Assembly (NCBI RefSeq): GCF_030246845.1
Contig: NZ_CP126889.1
Span: 2,108,001 to 2,172,000 of the forward strand
DNA from: Enhydrobacter sp.
GTDB lineage: Bacteria > Pseudomonadota > Alphaproteobacteria > Reyranellales > Reyranellaceae
Direction of reading: 5' to 3'
DNA length: 64,000 bases
The notes beneath the pieces were generated by a model. It did not search any database, was not told the DNA's origin, and saw only the letters and a program-made list of their open reading frames with translations. A program made the translations under genes and the position numbers. Positions 18,898 through 32,066 of this stretch are shown in pieces. Within the stretch, counting starts at the first letter, position 1. Every line of letters begins with the position of its first letter.

Positions 18898-19905
18898 ATG
18901 TCCGCTCCGCTCAAGCTTTTGTTGTCCGCCCACGCCCTGCGCACTTGGGGCAGTCGCATAAAGGCTTCCGTCCCGGCCGATGGCCTTTCCTTCGTGACAG
19001 CCGAAGACGCCCTGGCGTCGGAAGATCCCTGCAATGCCGACATCGCCTTCATGACGCGCGAGGTGACAGGCCGCTCGAGCAAGGGCAATCCCACGCCCGA
19101 GCTCGAGGGTTTCGACGCCGTGGTGCGGGCGGCGGCGCACCTCAAATGGCTGCAGATCCATCCCGCCGGGGCGGAACGGCCCATCTATCGCGAGCTCAGG
19201 GCGCGCGGCGTCAAGGTCACGACCGCGTCGGGTGCGACGGCCGTGACGGTCGCCCACAGCGTGCTGGGGGCGGTGATCGCGCTCAATCGCCGCTTCCCGC
19301 TGCTCGCCGACGCGCAGCGCCGCCATGCCTGGGAGCCGCGTCTGGGCGAGCGCTCGCCGCGCGACCTGAAAGGCCAACGCGCCGTGATCGTCGGCATGGG
19401 GCCGATCGGATGCACGATCGCCCGGCTGCTGGACGCGCTGGGCATGCGCTCGACCGGTGTCCGCCGACGGGCACAACCGGTCGCGCCGTTCGAGCAAGTC
19501 GTTCCCTATGATCGCCTGCCCGAGGTCTTGCCGCGGGCCGACTGGCTGATCCTGTGCTGCCCGGCGTCGCCGCTTACCCGTGGCCTCGCCAACGAAAAGC
19601 TGTTCGCGGCCCTGCCTGACGGCGCGCATTTCGTCAACGTCTCACGCGGGGAGATCGCGATCGAAGCGGATGTGATTGCGGCATTGAAGAGCGGCAGGCT
19701 CGCGGGCGCCTATCTGGACGTGTTCGAGAAGGAACCGCTCGATCCCGCGTCGCCGCTCTGGGACACGCCCAACGTCATCGTCTCGCCGCATACCGCGAGC
19801 CATTCGCAGGGCCAGAACGAGGCGATCTTCGAGATCTTCCTCGACAACCTGGCGCGTTTCCGCACCGGCCGGAAGCTGCGCAACGACGTCGACGATCTGG
19901 CCTGA
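18898..19905 (+). CDS. D-2-hydroxyacid dehydrogenase
   Basis: 335-residue NAD(P)-dependent dehydrogenase of the D-isomer 2-hydroxyacid family. The Rossmann loop is GMGPIGCTIA, the catalytic Arg lies in NVSRGEIAIE, the Glu in FEKEPLDP and the His in SPHTAS. The nucleotide loop is followed by RRRAQP, whose arginines may favour NADP. The start is 13 bases after hyfI with a purine-rich GAAGCGGA directly upstream, so it probably belongs to the same transcript as the hyf-like complex; a functional link is possible but not shown. Confidence 0.88.
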   Translation: MSAPLKLLLSAHALRTWGSRIKASVPADGLSFVTAEDALASEDPCNADIAFMTREVTGRSSKGNPTPELEGFDAVVRAAAHLKWLQIHPAGAERPIYRELRARGVKVTTASGATAVTVAHSVLGAVIALNRRFPLLADAQRRHAWEPRLGERSPRDLKGQRAVIVGMGPIGCTIARLLDALGMRSTGVRRRAQPVAPFEQVVPYDRLPEVLPRADWLILCCPASPLTRGLANEKLFAALPDGAHFVNVSRGEIAIEADVIAALKSGRLAGAYLDVFEKEPLDPASPLWDTPNVIVSPHTASHSQGQNEAIFEIFLDNLARFRTGRKLRNDVDDLA

Positions 19906-19919
19906 CGCTGAAGTCCTGG

Positions 19920-20786
19920 TCAGCTCTTCGCCGCCAGGCTCCTGAACAGCGCGTCGCTGCGCTCGTCCGCCGGGAAGAAGCTCTCGATGCGGACTTCCTG
20001 CAGGGTCACGTCCTGCGGCGTGCCGAGCGTGGCGATGGTGGTGAACACCGAGAGTGCCTTGCCGCCCACGATATAGTCGAGCGTCAGAACCGGCTGCGGC
20101 CGGTCCTCGAAGCGCAGCTTGCGGAAAGAGGCGGGCACGTCGGGATAGGCCATGACTTCCTCGATGAAGGCCAGCGCCTTGGGCTCGCCGCCATCGGCCA
20201 GGATCTCGGCGTAGGTCGTGGAGACGAGATGGCGCGCCACCTCTTCCCAGTTGGCGAGCTTGGGCCGGAGCGCCTTGGGATCGAGCAGCCAGCGCAGGAT
20301 GTTCACGCCCTTGCCGGGCGGCGGGGGTGGTGGCGGCCCCTCGAACAAGAAGATGGTGAAGGCGTTGGCGGCGTCATTGCCCTGCATGAAGTTCCACAGC
20401 CGATCGACCACGATGGCGGGATAGGGCTCCTGCTGCTTCAGCATGCGGTCGATGGCCTGACGCACCGGCGCGAGCTCGGGCGCCGCGAGATTGCTTTCGC
20501 GATAGACGGGCGCGAAGCCCGCCGCCAGCAGCATGGCGTTGCGCTGGCGCAGCGGCACGTCGAGCGCCGAGCTGAGCTGCACCACCATCTCGCGGCTGGG
20601 GCGCGCCCGGCCCGATTCGAGGAAGCTCACATGGCGCTGCGACACGCCCGACTGCAGGGCGAGCGCAAGCTGGCTGGCGCCGCGGCGACGACGCCAGGCG
20701 CGCAGCATCGGCCCGAACATGTCGGGCTGATTGGCGAGCACGGCCGAGGGCGTGGACGAGGTCGTGGGCAGGGGATTGTTCGTCAT
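19920..20786 (-). CDS. XRE-family regulator with MmyB-like ligand domain
   Basis: 288 residues: helix-turn-helix at about 25-80 (RRRRGASQLALALQSGVSQRHVSFLESGRARPS) and a C-terminal MmyB-like domain (about 105-285) seen in regulators that may sense fatty-acid-like ligands. Residues 151-157 are seven consecutive prolines between the two halves of the second domain, an uncommon stretch that would need EF-P for efficient translation. Divergent from the PaaI thioesterase gene, which is a plausible target. Convergent with the dehydrogenase behind the hyf-like operon. Confidence 0.87.
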   Translation of the reverse strand: MTNNPLPTTSSTPSAVLANQPDMFGPMLRAWRRRRGASQLALALQSGVSQRHVSFLESGRARPSREMVVQLSSALDVPLRQRNAMLLAAGFAPVYRESNLAAPELAPVRQAIDRMLKQQEPYPAIVVDRLWNFMQGNDAANAFTIFLFEGPPPPPPPGKGVNILRWLLDPKALRPKLANWEEVARHLVSTTYAEILADGGEPKALAFIEEVMAYPDVPASFRKLRFEDRPQPVLTLDYIVGGKALSVFTTIATLGTPQDVTLQEVRIESFFPADERSDALFRSLAAKS

Positions 20787-20893
20787 GGCCTGCAGACTAA
20801 CATCGCACCGCGGCCCCGCCGATTACCTCGAGCGTAATTGTCGGAGCGGCGTCGGCATGGGAGCAACGGCCAGCCAGCCAGACGGAGACGACA

Positions 20894-21289
20894 ATGGACA
20901 AGGCTCAATTCCTCAACGACCGCCATTTGCCCTTCGCCAAGGTCCTGGGGCTCAGGTTCGTGACGGCGAGCGAGGCGGGCGTGAAGGCTGAGATGGTCGT
21001 CCGGCCGGAACTCTGCACGCGGCCCGACGTGCTGCACGGCGGAGCGATCATGGCCTTCGCCGACACGCTGGGCGCGGCCGCCACGGTGCTGAATCTGCCC
21101 GAGGGCAAGGGCACGACCACGATCGAAAGCAAGACCAACTTCGTCGGGCCGGCGCCGGTCGGCGCGACCGTAATCGGCGAGACGACGCCGGTCCATCGCG
21201 GCCGGCGCACGCAGGTCTGGACAACCCGCATCACCACCGCCGAGGGCAAGCTGGTGGCGGTCGTCACCCAGACCCAAATGGTGCTTTAG
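20894..21289 (+). CDS. PaaI-family hotdog thioesterase
   Basis: 131-residue hotdog-fold acyl-CoA thioesterase of the PaaI/YdiI type. The active-site segment RPDVLHGGAIMAFADTLGAAA carries the HGG motif and the catalytic Asp. The following strands (TIESKTNFVGPAPVGATVIGE) match the family. Cytoplasmic. Probably controlled by the divergent XRE regulator. Confidence 0.87.
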   Translation: MDKAQFLNDRHLPFAKVLGLRFVTASEAGVKAEMVVRPELCTRPDVLHGGAIMAFADTLGAAATVLNLPEGKGTTTIESKTNFVGPAPVGATVIGETTPVHRGRRTQVWTTRITTAEGKLVAVVTQTQMVL

Positions 21290-21323
21290 GCGGCCACGGC
21301 GTCCAGGATGACGCCGAAGTATC

Positions 21324-25542
<4,219 letters not shown>

Positions 25543-25546
<4 letters not shown>

Positions 25547-26661
25547 ACCCGCATCGGCATGAGCACGTAGAGCGCGCTCTCGTCGGCGCCGTCGCGCACG
25601 AGGGTGGGCGAGCCCGCATCGGCCATCAGAAACCGCGCCTCCGCGCCGGCGATCTGCTCGGTGATGTCGAGCAGATAGCGGGAATTGAAGCCGATCTCGA
25701 GGCCGGCTTCCTTGTAGTCGACCTCGATCTCCTCGGTGGCGCTGCCCGCGTCGGGGCTGGTGGCCGACAGGGTCACGACGCCCTTGCCGACAGCGAGCTT
25801 GATGGCGCGCGATTTCTCGGTCGAGATGGTCGAGACGCGGTCGACGGCGTTGGCGAACTCCTTGCACGGCACGTTCAGGACCTTGTCGTTGCCGGTCGGA
25901 ATGACGCGCTCGTAGTCGGGGAAGGTGCCGTCGATCAGCTTGCTCACCAGGGTGACGTTGCCGGTGGCGAAGCGGATACGGGTGTCGGACAGCTCGACAT
26001 CGACCGACCCGTCGCTTTCGTCCAGCAGCTTGCGCACCTCGCCCACGGTCTTGCGCGGCACGATCACGCCCGGAATGTCGCCGGCGCCCTTGGGCAGCGG
26101 CACCTCGACTCGCGCCAGGCGATGGCCGTCGGTCGCGACGCCGCGCAGCACGTCGGTGCCGGCGGCCTTGGCGGCATGGAAATAAATCCCGTTCAGATAA
26201 TACCGCGTCTCCTCGTTGGAGATGGCGAAGCGTGTGCGATCGATGATGCCCTTGAGATCGGTCGCCGGAAGCTGGAAGCGATGCGGCAGGTCGCCCTCGT
26301 TCATGGCCGGGAAATCGGCCGGCGGCAGGCACTGCAGTGTGAAGCGCGAGCGGCCGGCGCGGATCACCAGGCTGTTGCCGTCGGCCGCCGTCTCGAGCTC
26401 GACCTGTGCCCCATCGGGCAGCTTGCGGACGATCTCGTAAAGTGTGTGCGCGGGTGCCGTCGTCGAGCCGGTCTTGGCCGCGCTGGCGTCGACTGTCTCG
26501 GTGATGGCGAGGTCCATATCGGTCGCGGCAAGGCTCAGCCGGCCCTTCTGGGCGGTGATCAGCACGTTTGAGAGGATGGGGATCGTGTTCCGACGCTCGA
26601 CGACACTCTGGACATGGGCCAAGGCCTTGAGAAGGGCCGCCCGCTCGATCGTCAGTTTCAT
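25543..26661 (-). CDS. dnaN: DNA polymerase III beta subunit (sliding clamp)
   Basis: 372-residue sliding clamp, three clamp folds in sequence. Starts MKLTIERAALLKALAHVQ, a typical alphaproteobacterial beginning, and ends in the family-specific YVLMPMRV. The segment NTIPILSNVLI and the clamp-loader pocket region are clear. It sits about 210 bases downstream of dnaA with its own likely promoter in between. Confidence 0.97.
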
Positions 26662-26820
26662 GGTTGGGTCGCTGTAATCGGGGCCGATTGGAGGTGTTTT
26701 CTGGGCCCACCGCACCGGCGGCGGGGAAGCCCCGGCAGGATGGTTGAAAAGTATACCACGGGGACCGTCGGCTGAAAGCAATTTCGCCCGCAATATGAGG
26801 CGTTTAGGGCTTTGCGACCG

Positions 26821-26848
26821 GAAAGGAAACGGGGCCTTTGCGGCCCCG
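26821..26848 (-). terminator. Probable Rho-independent terminator of dnaA
   Basis: On the minus strand a 7-bp GC stem (CGGGGCC / GGCCCCG) with a five-base loop is followed by TTTCCTTTC. It lies 26 bases past the dnaA stop. The T-run is imperfect. Confidence 0.6.
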
Positions 26849-26873
26849 CTTCGAACGTCCCGCCAAGCCGGGC

Positions 26874-28283
26874 TCAGCCCTGCAACTGGCGCTTGAGCAG
26901 CTCGACGTCCTCTGCAATCGAAAGATCGGAGATCTTGAGCTCCTCGATCTTGCGGACGGCATGCATGACCGTGGTGTGATCGCGGTTGCCGAAGCGCTTG
27001 CCGATCTGCGGCAGGCTCAAGGTCGTGAGCTGCTTGGCGAGGTACATCGCGACCTGGCGCGGGCGGGCCACCGAGCGGGCCCGGCGCGGCGAGCTCATCT
27101 CGGCGAGCTTGATGTTGTAGTGCGCGGCGACCCGCTGCTGGATCTCGTCGACCGTCACCTTGCGGTCGGCCTGGCGCAGCAGGTCGTGCAGCACGTCCTG
27201 CGCCATCTCGACGGTGATCTCGCGGCCGATGAGCTGGCCGTGGGCCACGACCCGGTTCAGCGCACCCTCGAGCTCGCGGATGTTGGTGCTGATCTTGTGG
27301 GCCAGGAACTCCAGCACCGCGGTCGGCACCGGGACGCGCGCCGATTCGGCCTTGGTCTGCAGGATCGAGAGTCTCAGCTCGTAGGTCGAGGAGTGGATGT
27401 CGGCGACGAGGCCGCTGCCCAGCCGCGAGCGCATGCGCTCCTCGATGTCCTGCAGCTCCGATGGCGGCTTCTCGGAGGAGAGCACGATCTGCTTGTTCTG
27501 CTCCACCAGCGAGTTGAAGGTGAAGAAGAACTCGTCCTGGCTTGCCTCCTTGCCGCAGATGAACTGCACATCGTCGACCATCAGCACGTCGACATTGCGG
27601 AACAGCTCCTTGAACTGGTTGGTGTTCTTGGTGCGCAGCGCATGGATGAAGCGGTTCACGAAGCTTTCGGCGGTGAGATAGAGCACGCGCTGCTTGGGAT
27701 CGCGCTCGCGGATGGCGTGCCAGATGGCATGCATCAGATGGGTCTTGCCGAGCCCGACGCCGCCAAAGATATAAAGCGGATTGCGCTCGGGCTGCGGGCG
27801 GTCCTGCTCGGCGATGTTGCGCGCCGCCGCATAGGCGAATTCGTTGGGCTTGCCGACCACGAAGTTGGCGAAGGTGTAGCGCGCCTCCGGGCCCTGGAAG
27901 GCCTCGTCGACGCCGCGGCCGATCGACGGCCCCAGCCGCGGCATCGGCTGCTGGAAGCCCGACTGCGGCGCCGGCACCGGCGGCATGGCGATGATCTCGT
28001 GAGCCCGGCGGGGCGCCGGCGGCGGCACCAGGTTGACCTCGACGTTGGTCACTTCCGGCATCACGGCCTGCCAGTAGGCCAGCACGCGGTCGCCATAGTG
28101 ACGGCTCACCCAGTCGCGCACGAAGCGCGTCGGCGCGTAAAGCCGCAGCTTGCCGGCCCTCAGCTCACCCAGCTCGACCTCGCCGAACCAGGTCTTGAAG
28201 GCCTTGTCGCCGATCTCCTTGCGCAGGCGGTCGCAGACGCGCGTCCATTGCGCGTTCAGCTCCTTGCGGCCGCCCTCGTCCAT
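26874..28283 (-). CDS. dnaA: Chromosomal replication initiator DnaA
   Basis: 469-residue initiator that opens the origin. Domain I begins WTRVCDRLRKEIGDKAFKTWF; Walker A is GGVGLGKTHL; Walker B is MVDDVQF; the sensor and DnaA signature are present; and domain IV carries DHTTVMHAVRKI for DNA binding. The ATG at 28283 has GGGGAG six bases upstream and is preferred. A GTG start 84 bases upstream (28367) would add 28 weakly conserved residues and overlap the rhodanese gene by 16 bases. Confidence 0.97.
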   Translation of the reverse strand: MDEGGRKELNAQWTRVCDRLRKEIGDKAFKTWFGEVELGELRAGKLRLYAPTRFVRDWVSRHYGDRVLAYWQAVMPEVTNVEVNLVPPPAPRRAHEIIAMPPVPAPQSGFQQPMPRLGPSIGRGVDEAFQGPEARYTFANFVVGKPNEFAYAAARNIAEQDRPQPERNPLYIFGGVGLGKTHLMHAIWHAIRERDPKQRVLYLTAESFVNRFIHALRTKNTNQFKELFRNVDVLMVDDVQFICGKEASQDEFFFTFNSLVEQNKQIVLSSEKPPSELQDIEERMRSRLGSGLVADIHSSTYELRLSILQTKAESARVPVPTAVLEFLAHKISTNIRELEGALNRVVAHGQLIGREITVEMAQDVLHDLLRQADRKVTVDEIQQRVAAHYNIKLAEMSSPRRARSVARPRQVAMYLAKQLTTLSLPQIGKRFGNRDHTTVMHAVRKIEELKISDLSIAEDVELLKRQLQG

Positions 28284-28351
28284 GCCACTCCCCGCCACAT
28301 TCGTTTGATTGTAAGCCGCATCGTTGTCGGCGATAGGTGATTGAAATCGGG

Positions 28352-28816
28352 TCAAGTCTGTCTCCACGGAAGTCCTGCCGCTTTCCAGCCTCCCGCCATG
28401 CCGCGCCTGGCCTGCGCGTCCAGCGGCCCCTCGAAGCCGTCCACCACGTTAAGACACGTATTGTAGCCCGCCGCGGTCATCGCCTTGGCTGCCGCGGCCG
28501 ACCGGCCCCCGCTCCGACACAGGAAGAGAAGCGGGGCATCCTTGTCCGTGACGGCGCCGGAGAGCGTCGTCACGAACTCCGGATTCGGTTGCATGCTGGG
28601 GAAGACCTGCCACTCCAGCAGCGCCGGCTTCTTGCCGGTGGATGAAAGATCGGGAAGCCCGACGTAGCTCCATTCGGCGCGCGTGCGCACATCGACCAGC
28701 ACCGCGCCCTCGTTCTCGCTCAGTATTTTCCACGCCGTCTGCGGTGTCACGTCACCGGCATAGCCGGTCGCGGGAGACACCTGATATGTGCCGACGATCT
28801 TGTTGTCCTTCGTCAT
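28352..28816 (-). CDS. Rhodanese-like domain protein
   Basis: 154-residue single rhodanese domain with the active-site Cys100 in LFLCRSGGRSA, giving a persulfide-carrying loop CRSGGRS. Probable sulfur transferase or redox protein in the cytoplasm. The N-terminal VDVRTRAEW segment is typical of the fold. It lies between rpsT and dnaA, on the same strand, its stop 69 bases before the preferred dnaA start. Confidence 0.87.
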   Translation of the reverse strand: MTKDNKIVGTYQVSPATGYAGDVTPQTAWKILSENEGAVLVDVRTRAEWSYVGLPDLSSTGKKPALLEWQVFPSMQPNPEFVTTLSGAVTDKDAPLLFLCRSGGRSAAAAKAMTAAGYNTCLNVVDGFEGPLDAQARRGMAGGWKAAGLPWRQT

Positions 28817-28908
28817 AGCCCCCGCTCTTCATTTGACGAGCGAGGCGCTCGCGAGCCGACGACCAACGAAATGCACAGCGAAGCGGGAGCGACGAAGAGA
28901 TCCGACTT

Positions 28909-28938
28909 GAGCGCCGTTGAGGGGCGCTGCTTTTTTGT
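28909..28938 (+). terminator. Terminator-like hairpin facing +, with no + gene upstream
   Basis: AGCGCC and GGCGCT pair across a short loop and are followed by GCTTTTTTG on the plus strand. Both flanking genes are on the minus strand, so if functional it would end an unannotated plus-strand RNA. Confidence 0.35.
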
Positions 28939-29311
28939 AGATGTCGCGTTGCCGATGCGCTGAGCAGCTCTCCCTCGTTCGTCGTTGCGGCGAAGAGGAA
29001 TGCCCCCCGTCTTCGCCCTGGCTCGCGTATGAGCGCCCCACGCCCCGTCGCGATGCGTCGACTCTTAGCAGACCGGTTCGAGCGCGCAAACGATTCGCTG
29101 AAGCAACGTCACCCGCTATTCAACCTCTTCCCCGCCCGACTCGATTGACATTGCTTTCGATTCGATTCTCCGCGGCGCGCGAAGAATGACGCCGCCCAAC
29201 ATCTAGCGCCCGCGGTCAGGCGTGGAACGATAAAGGCGAATCGTATGTCGTTCGTCGAATCGACGACCAAACGCTCTTCGCGAAAACGGTCAAAAAAATT
29301 TTCCGCGCGAG

Positions 29312-29349
29312 TCGCAGAAAAAGAAAGCGCCGCTCGTCGAGCGGCGCTT
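29312..29349 (-). terminator. Rho-independent terminator of rpsT
   Basis: Perfect 11-bp stem (AAGCGCCGCTC / GAGCGGCGCTT, 29325-29349) with a three-base loop, followed on the minus strand by TTCTTTTTCT. It lies about 30 bases past the rpsT stop. The plus-strand side is also fairly T-rich, so it may act both ways. Confidence 0.85.
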
Positions 29350-29381
29350 CGATTTTCTTCCAGGGACACTGCTGCGGGCAA

Positions 29382-29645
29382 TCAGCTCATCGCCTTGATG
29401 CGCGCATTGAGACGCGAGATGCGTCGAGCGGCAGCATTCTTGGCGATGACTCGCGAAGTGGCGCCGCGCTGGATCTCAGGTTGCGCAGCACGCAGCGCTT
29501 CGGTCGCCGCCTTCTTGTCTCCGGCCTTGATCGCCTGCTCGACCTTCTTGATCGAGCCGCGCACGCGGCTGCGGCGCGCTGAGTTCACGGCGGTGCGGCG
29601 CTCGGTCTGACGGGCGCGCTTCTCGGCCGACTTGTGATTCGCCAT
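29382..29645 (-). CDS. rpsT: 30S ribosomal protein S20
   Basis: 87 residues, the usual size for S20, which binds 16S rRNA. Starts [17 protein letters not shown] and is rich in Lys/Arg/Ala helices throughout. The start codon is preceded by GAGG seven bases upstream; an upstream in-frame extension lacks similarity. A strong terminator follows. Confidence 0.96.
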   Translation of the reverse strand: MANHKSAEKRARQTERRTAVNSARRSRVRGSIKKVEQAIKAGDKKAATEALRAAQPEIQRGATSRVIAKNAAARRISRLNARIKAMS

Positions 29646-29720
29646 CTGATCCTCGTTCCTCGGAAGGGCGCGCTTATACGAACCGCGCCGCACCCGGTCA
29701 AGCGGCCAAAAACCAGCGGA

Positions 29721-30500
29721 TCAGCGGTGTTTCCAGGCCGCCCTGCGCTTGTCGGCGAAGGCGTTCATGCCCTCCTTGCGGTCCTCGAAGGCGAAGGTCG
29801 CATGGAAGGTCCGACGCTCGAAGCGTACGCCTTCGGCCAAGGTGGTCTCGAACGCACGATTGACGGCCTCCTTGGCGACCATGGTTGCGGGCAGCGACAT
29901 GCCGGCGACCTTCTCGGCGGTCGCGATCGCCTCGTCCATCAATTGGCCGAGCGGCACGACCCGGCTCACCAGGCCGCAGCGCTCGGCTTCGGCGGCGTCC
30001 ATCATGCGGCCGGTCAGCACGAGGTCCATCGCCTTCGACTTGCCGATGAAACGCGGCAGGCGTTGTGTGCCGCCGGCGCCGGGAATGGTGCCGAGCGTTA
30101 TTTCGGGTTGGCCGAACCTTGCGTTGTCGGCGGCGATGATGAAGTCGCACATCATGGCCATCTCGCAGCCACCGCCCAGCGCATAGCCTGCGACCGCGGC
30201 GATGATCGGCTTGCGCACCTGGCTCACCTTCTCCCAGCCGACGGTGATGAAGTCCTGCAGAAAGACGTCCTGATACGACTTCTCTTTCATCTCCTTGATG
30301 TCGGCGCCGGCTGCGAAGGCTTTGTCGCTGCCGGTGAGCACCATGCAACCGACATTGATGTCGGCTTCGAAACTGTCGAGCGCCTGACCGAGCTCGCGCA
30401 CGAGATCGGCGCAGAGCGCGTTCAGCGCCTTGGGCCGGTCGAGACGGATGATGCCGACCCGGCCCTTGGTCTCGGTCCGGATATTTTCATAAGCAGCCAC
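29721..30500 (-). CDS. Enoyl-CoA hydratase
   Basis: 259-residue crotonase-fold enzyme that hydrates trans-2-enoyl-CoA in beta-oxidation. The oxyanion-hole segment [11 protein letters not shown] and both catalytic glutamates (in [11 protein letters not shown] and [20 protein letters not shown]) are present. The GTG start at 30500 is supported by GGGAGGGA just upstream; longer starts run into mutM. The position between mutM and rpsT is a recurring alphaproteobacterial arrangement. Confidence 0.93.
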   Translation of the reverse strand: MAAYENIRTETKGRVGIIRLDRPKALNALCADLVRELGQALDSFEADINVGCMVLTGSDKAFAAGADIKEMKEKSYQDVFLQDFITVGWEKVSQVRKPIIAAVAGYALGGGCEMAMMCDFIIAADNARFGQPEITLGTIPGAGGTQRLPRFIGKSKAMDLVLTGRMMDAAEAERCGLVSRVVPLGQLMDEAIATAEKVAGMSLPATMVAKEAVNRAFETTLAEGVRFERRTFHATFAFEDRKEGMNAFADKRRAAWKHR

Positions 30501-30532
30501 GGTTCCCTCCCGAGTCAGGTTGCCGCTCTTAG

Positions 30533-31372
30533 CTAGCGTTGGCAGTGCGTGCAATAGAAGGTCGAGCGGCCGCCCTGGACCAGGCGCTTGACGATTCGGC
30601 CGCAACCGGGTGTCGGGCAAGTCGCACCGGCCCGGTCATAGACATTGAAGCGGGTCTGGAAATAGCCGAGTTCACCGCCCGGCTGGACGTGATCGCGCAA
30701 GGTCGAGCCGCCATCGTCGATCGAGCGCAGCAGGACCTGCTTCAGCGCCGTGACGAGCCGGTCGGCGCGCTCGCCCTGCACGGTGTGCGCCGAGCGCCGG
30801 GGCGAGATGCCGGCAAGAAACAGGGCCTCGCAGGCATAGATATTGCCGATCCCGACCAGGGTCTTCTGGTCGAGCAGGGCCGCCTTGATCGAGGTGCGAC
30901 GTCCCTTCAGGCGGCAGGCCAGGGCCGGACCGTCGAATGCGGGATCGAGCGGTTCCGGGCCCAGGCCCTTGAACAGCTTGTGCCCGGCCACCGTCTCGTC
31001 CCGCACCAGCAGCATCAGCCCGAAGCGGCGTGCGTCGTTGAAACGGACCTGCCAGCCATCCTCGAGATCGATCACGACGTGATCGTGGCGCTGCAGGGGA
31101 TGTTCGGCCGCGCTCGCGGCGTCGTGCAGGGTCATGCGCCCGGACATGCCGAGATGGACGATCAGGGTATGGCCGTCATCGAGCCGAACGAGAAGGTATT
31201 TGGCGCGCCGGTCGACGGCGAGCACGGTGCGGCCCTCGACCCGCTCGGCGAAGCGCGACGGCAACGGCAGCCGCAGATCGCGGCGGCGCTGTTGCAGGCG
31301 GACGATGCGCCGGCCCGCGAGACGGGGGATCAGGCCGCGGCGGACCGTTTCGACTTCCGGCAGCTCGGGCAT
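30533..31372 (-). CDS. mutM: Formamidopyrimidine-DNA glycosylase MutM (Fpg)
   Basis: 279-residue base-excision repair enzyme for 8-oxoguanine. N-terminal MPELPE gives the catalytic Pro2 and Glu3; the conserved Lys of [11 protein letters not shown] region and the H2TH segment ([18 protein letters not shown]) are intact. A C-terminal zinc finger with four Cys (CPTPGCGRI and YCTHCQR) completes it. Its start is six bases from the stop of the YggS gene, so they are probably cotranscribed. Confidence 0.97.
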   Translation of the reverse strand: MPELPEVETVRRGLIPRLAGRRIVRLQQRRRDLRLPLPSRFAERVEGRTVLAVDRRAKYLLVRLDDGHTLIVHLGMSGRMTLHDAASAAEHPLQRHDHVVIDLEDGWQVRFNDARRFGLMLLVRDETVAGHKLFKGLGPEPLDPAFDGPALACRLKGRRTSIKAALLDQKTLVGIGNIYACEALFLAGISPRRSAHTVQGERADRLVTALKQVLLRSIDDGGSTLRDHVQPGGELGYFQTRFNVYDRAGATCPTPGCGRIVKRLVQGGRSTFYCTHCQR

Positions 31373-31378
31373 GCTCGA

Positions 31379-32044
31379 TTAGTGACGCTGCCCAAAAAGT
31401 GCGCTGCCGACGCGGACATGGGTCGCCCCCAGGCGCACCGCGGTCTCGTAGTCGGCGCTCATGCCCATGCTGATATTGGGCAATCCATGCCGTGCTGCCA
31501 TCTTTGCCAGCAGCGCGAAATGCAGGGCCGGCTCCTCCTCGAGCGGCGGGATGCACATCAGCCCGACGACCGGCAGCTTGTGCGTGTCGCGGCAGGCCGT
31601 GACGAAGGAATCGAGCTCGGTCGGCAGAACACCGGCCTTCTGCGGCTCCTCACCGGTATTGACCTGGATGAAGCAGTCGGGGCGTTTGCCTGCACGCGCC
31701 ATCTCCTTGGCCAGCGTCGCCGCAAGCTTTTCGCGGTCGACCGACTGGATCACATCGAACAGCGCGACAGCCTCGCGGGCCTTGTTGGTCTGCAGCGGGC
31801 CGATGAGATGGAGCTGGAGATCGGGATATTCCGTCTTGAGAGGCGGAAATTTGCCTTGCGCCTCCTGGACCCGGTTCTCGCCGAAGACGCGATGGCCCGC
31901 GGCGAGGAGCTCACGGACGCGCTCGGCACCATGGGTCTTGGACACGGCAACCAAGGTCACTGCCGCAGGATCGCGGCCGGCAGCGCGGGCCGCCTGCTCG
32001 ATCCTGCCTTTCACCTCGGCAAGGTGCGTCGCTCCCTCGCTCAT
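31379..32044 (-). CDS. YggS-family PLP homeostasis protein
   Basis: 221 residues, alanine-racemase N-terminal-type TIM barrel that binds pyridoxal phosphate and buffers the vitamin B6 pool. The PLP lysine is in VAVSKT near residue 36, followed by FGENRVQE, HLIGPLQTNK, FIQVNTGEE, GLMCIPP and the phosphate-binding SMGMSADYETAV, all family hallmarks. Start chosen at the ATG giving the standard beginning; the longer frame overlaps the TPR gene. The role is known in the family rather than shown here. Confidence 0.93.
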   Translation of the reverse strand: MSEGATHLAEVKGRIEQAARAAGRDPAAVTLVAVSKTHGAERVRELLAAGHRVFGENRVQEAQGKFPPLKTEYPDLQLHLIGPLQTNKAREAVALFDVIQSVDREKLAATLAKEMARAGKRPDCFIQVNTGEEPQKAGVLPTELDSFVTACRDTHKLPVVGLMCIPPLEEEPALHFALLAKMAARHGLPNISMGMSADYETAVRLGATHVRVGSALFGQRH

Positions 32045-32066
32045 CGGCCCGGCCGCGCCCAGCCGC

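Larger units (their letters stand above)
28817..29381. other. 565-base noncoding stretch between rhodanese and rpsT
   Basis: No convincing gene. The right part is AT-richer (for example around 29120-29310) with repeated GATTCG-type words and several TCGA tetramers. One loose DnaA-box match (AAATGCACA, 28869-28877) was found, no consensus TTATCCACA. It contains the rpsT terminator and an orphan hairpin. It is the longest intergenic stretch in the window and sits by dnaA. Confidence 0.6.

Noticed and set aside
29060..29090. tRNA-like T-arm word GGTTCGA
   Set aside because: No matching acceptor or anticodon stems around it.
29145..29180. Possible plus-strand promoter (TTGACA)
   Set aside because: No acceptable -10 element at the right distance and nothing that it would transcribe except antisense to rpsT.
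28817..29381. oriC in the rpsT-rhodanese gap
   Set aside because: No consensus DnaA boxes and only one loose match; no clear AT-rich unwinding element next to it.
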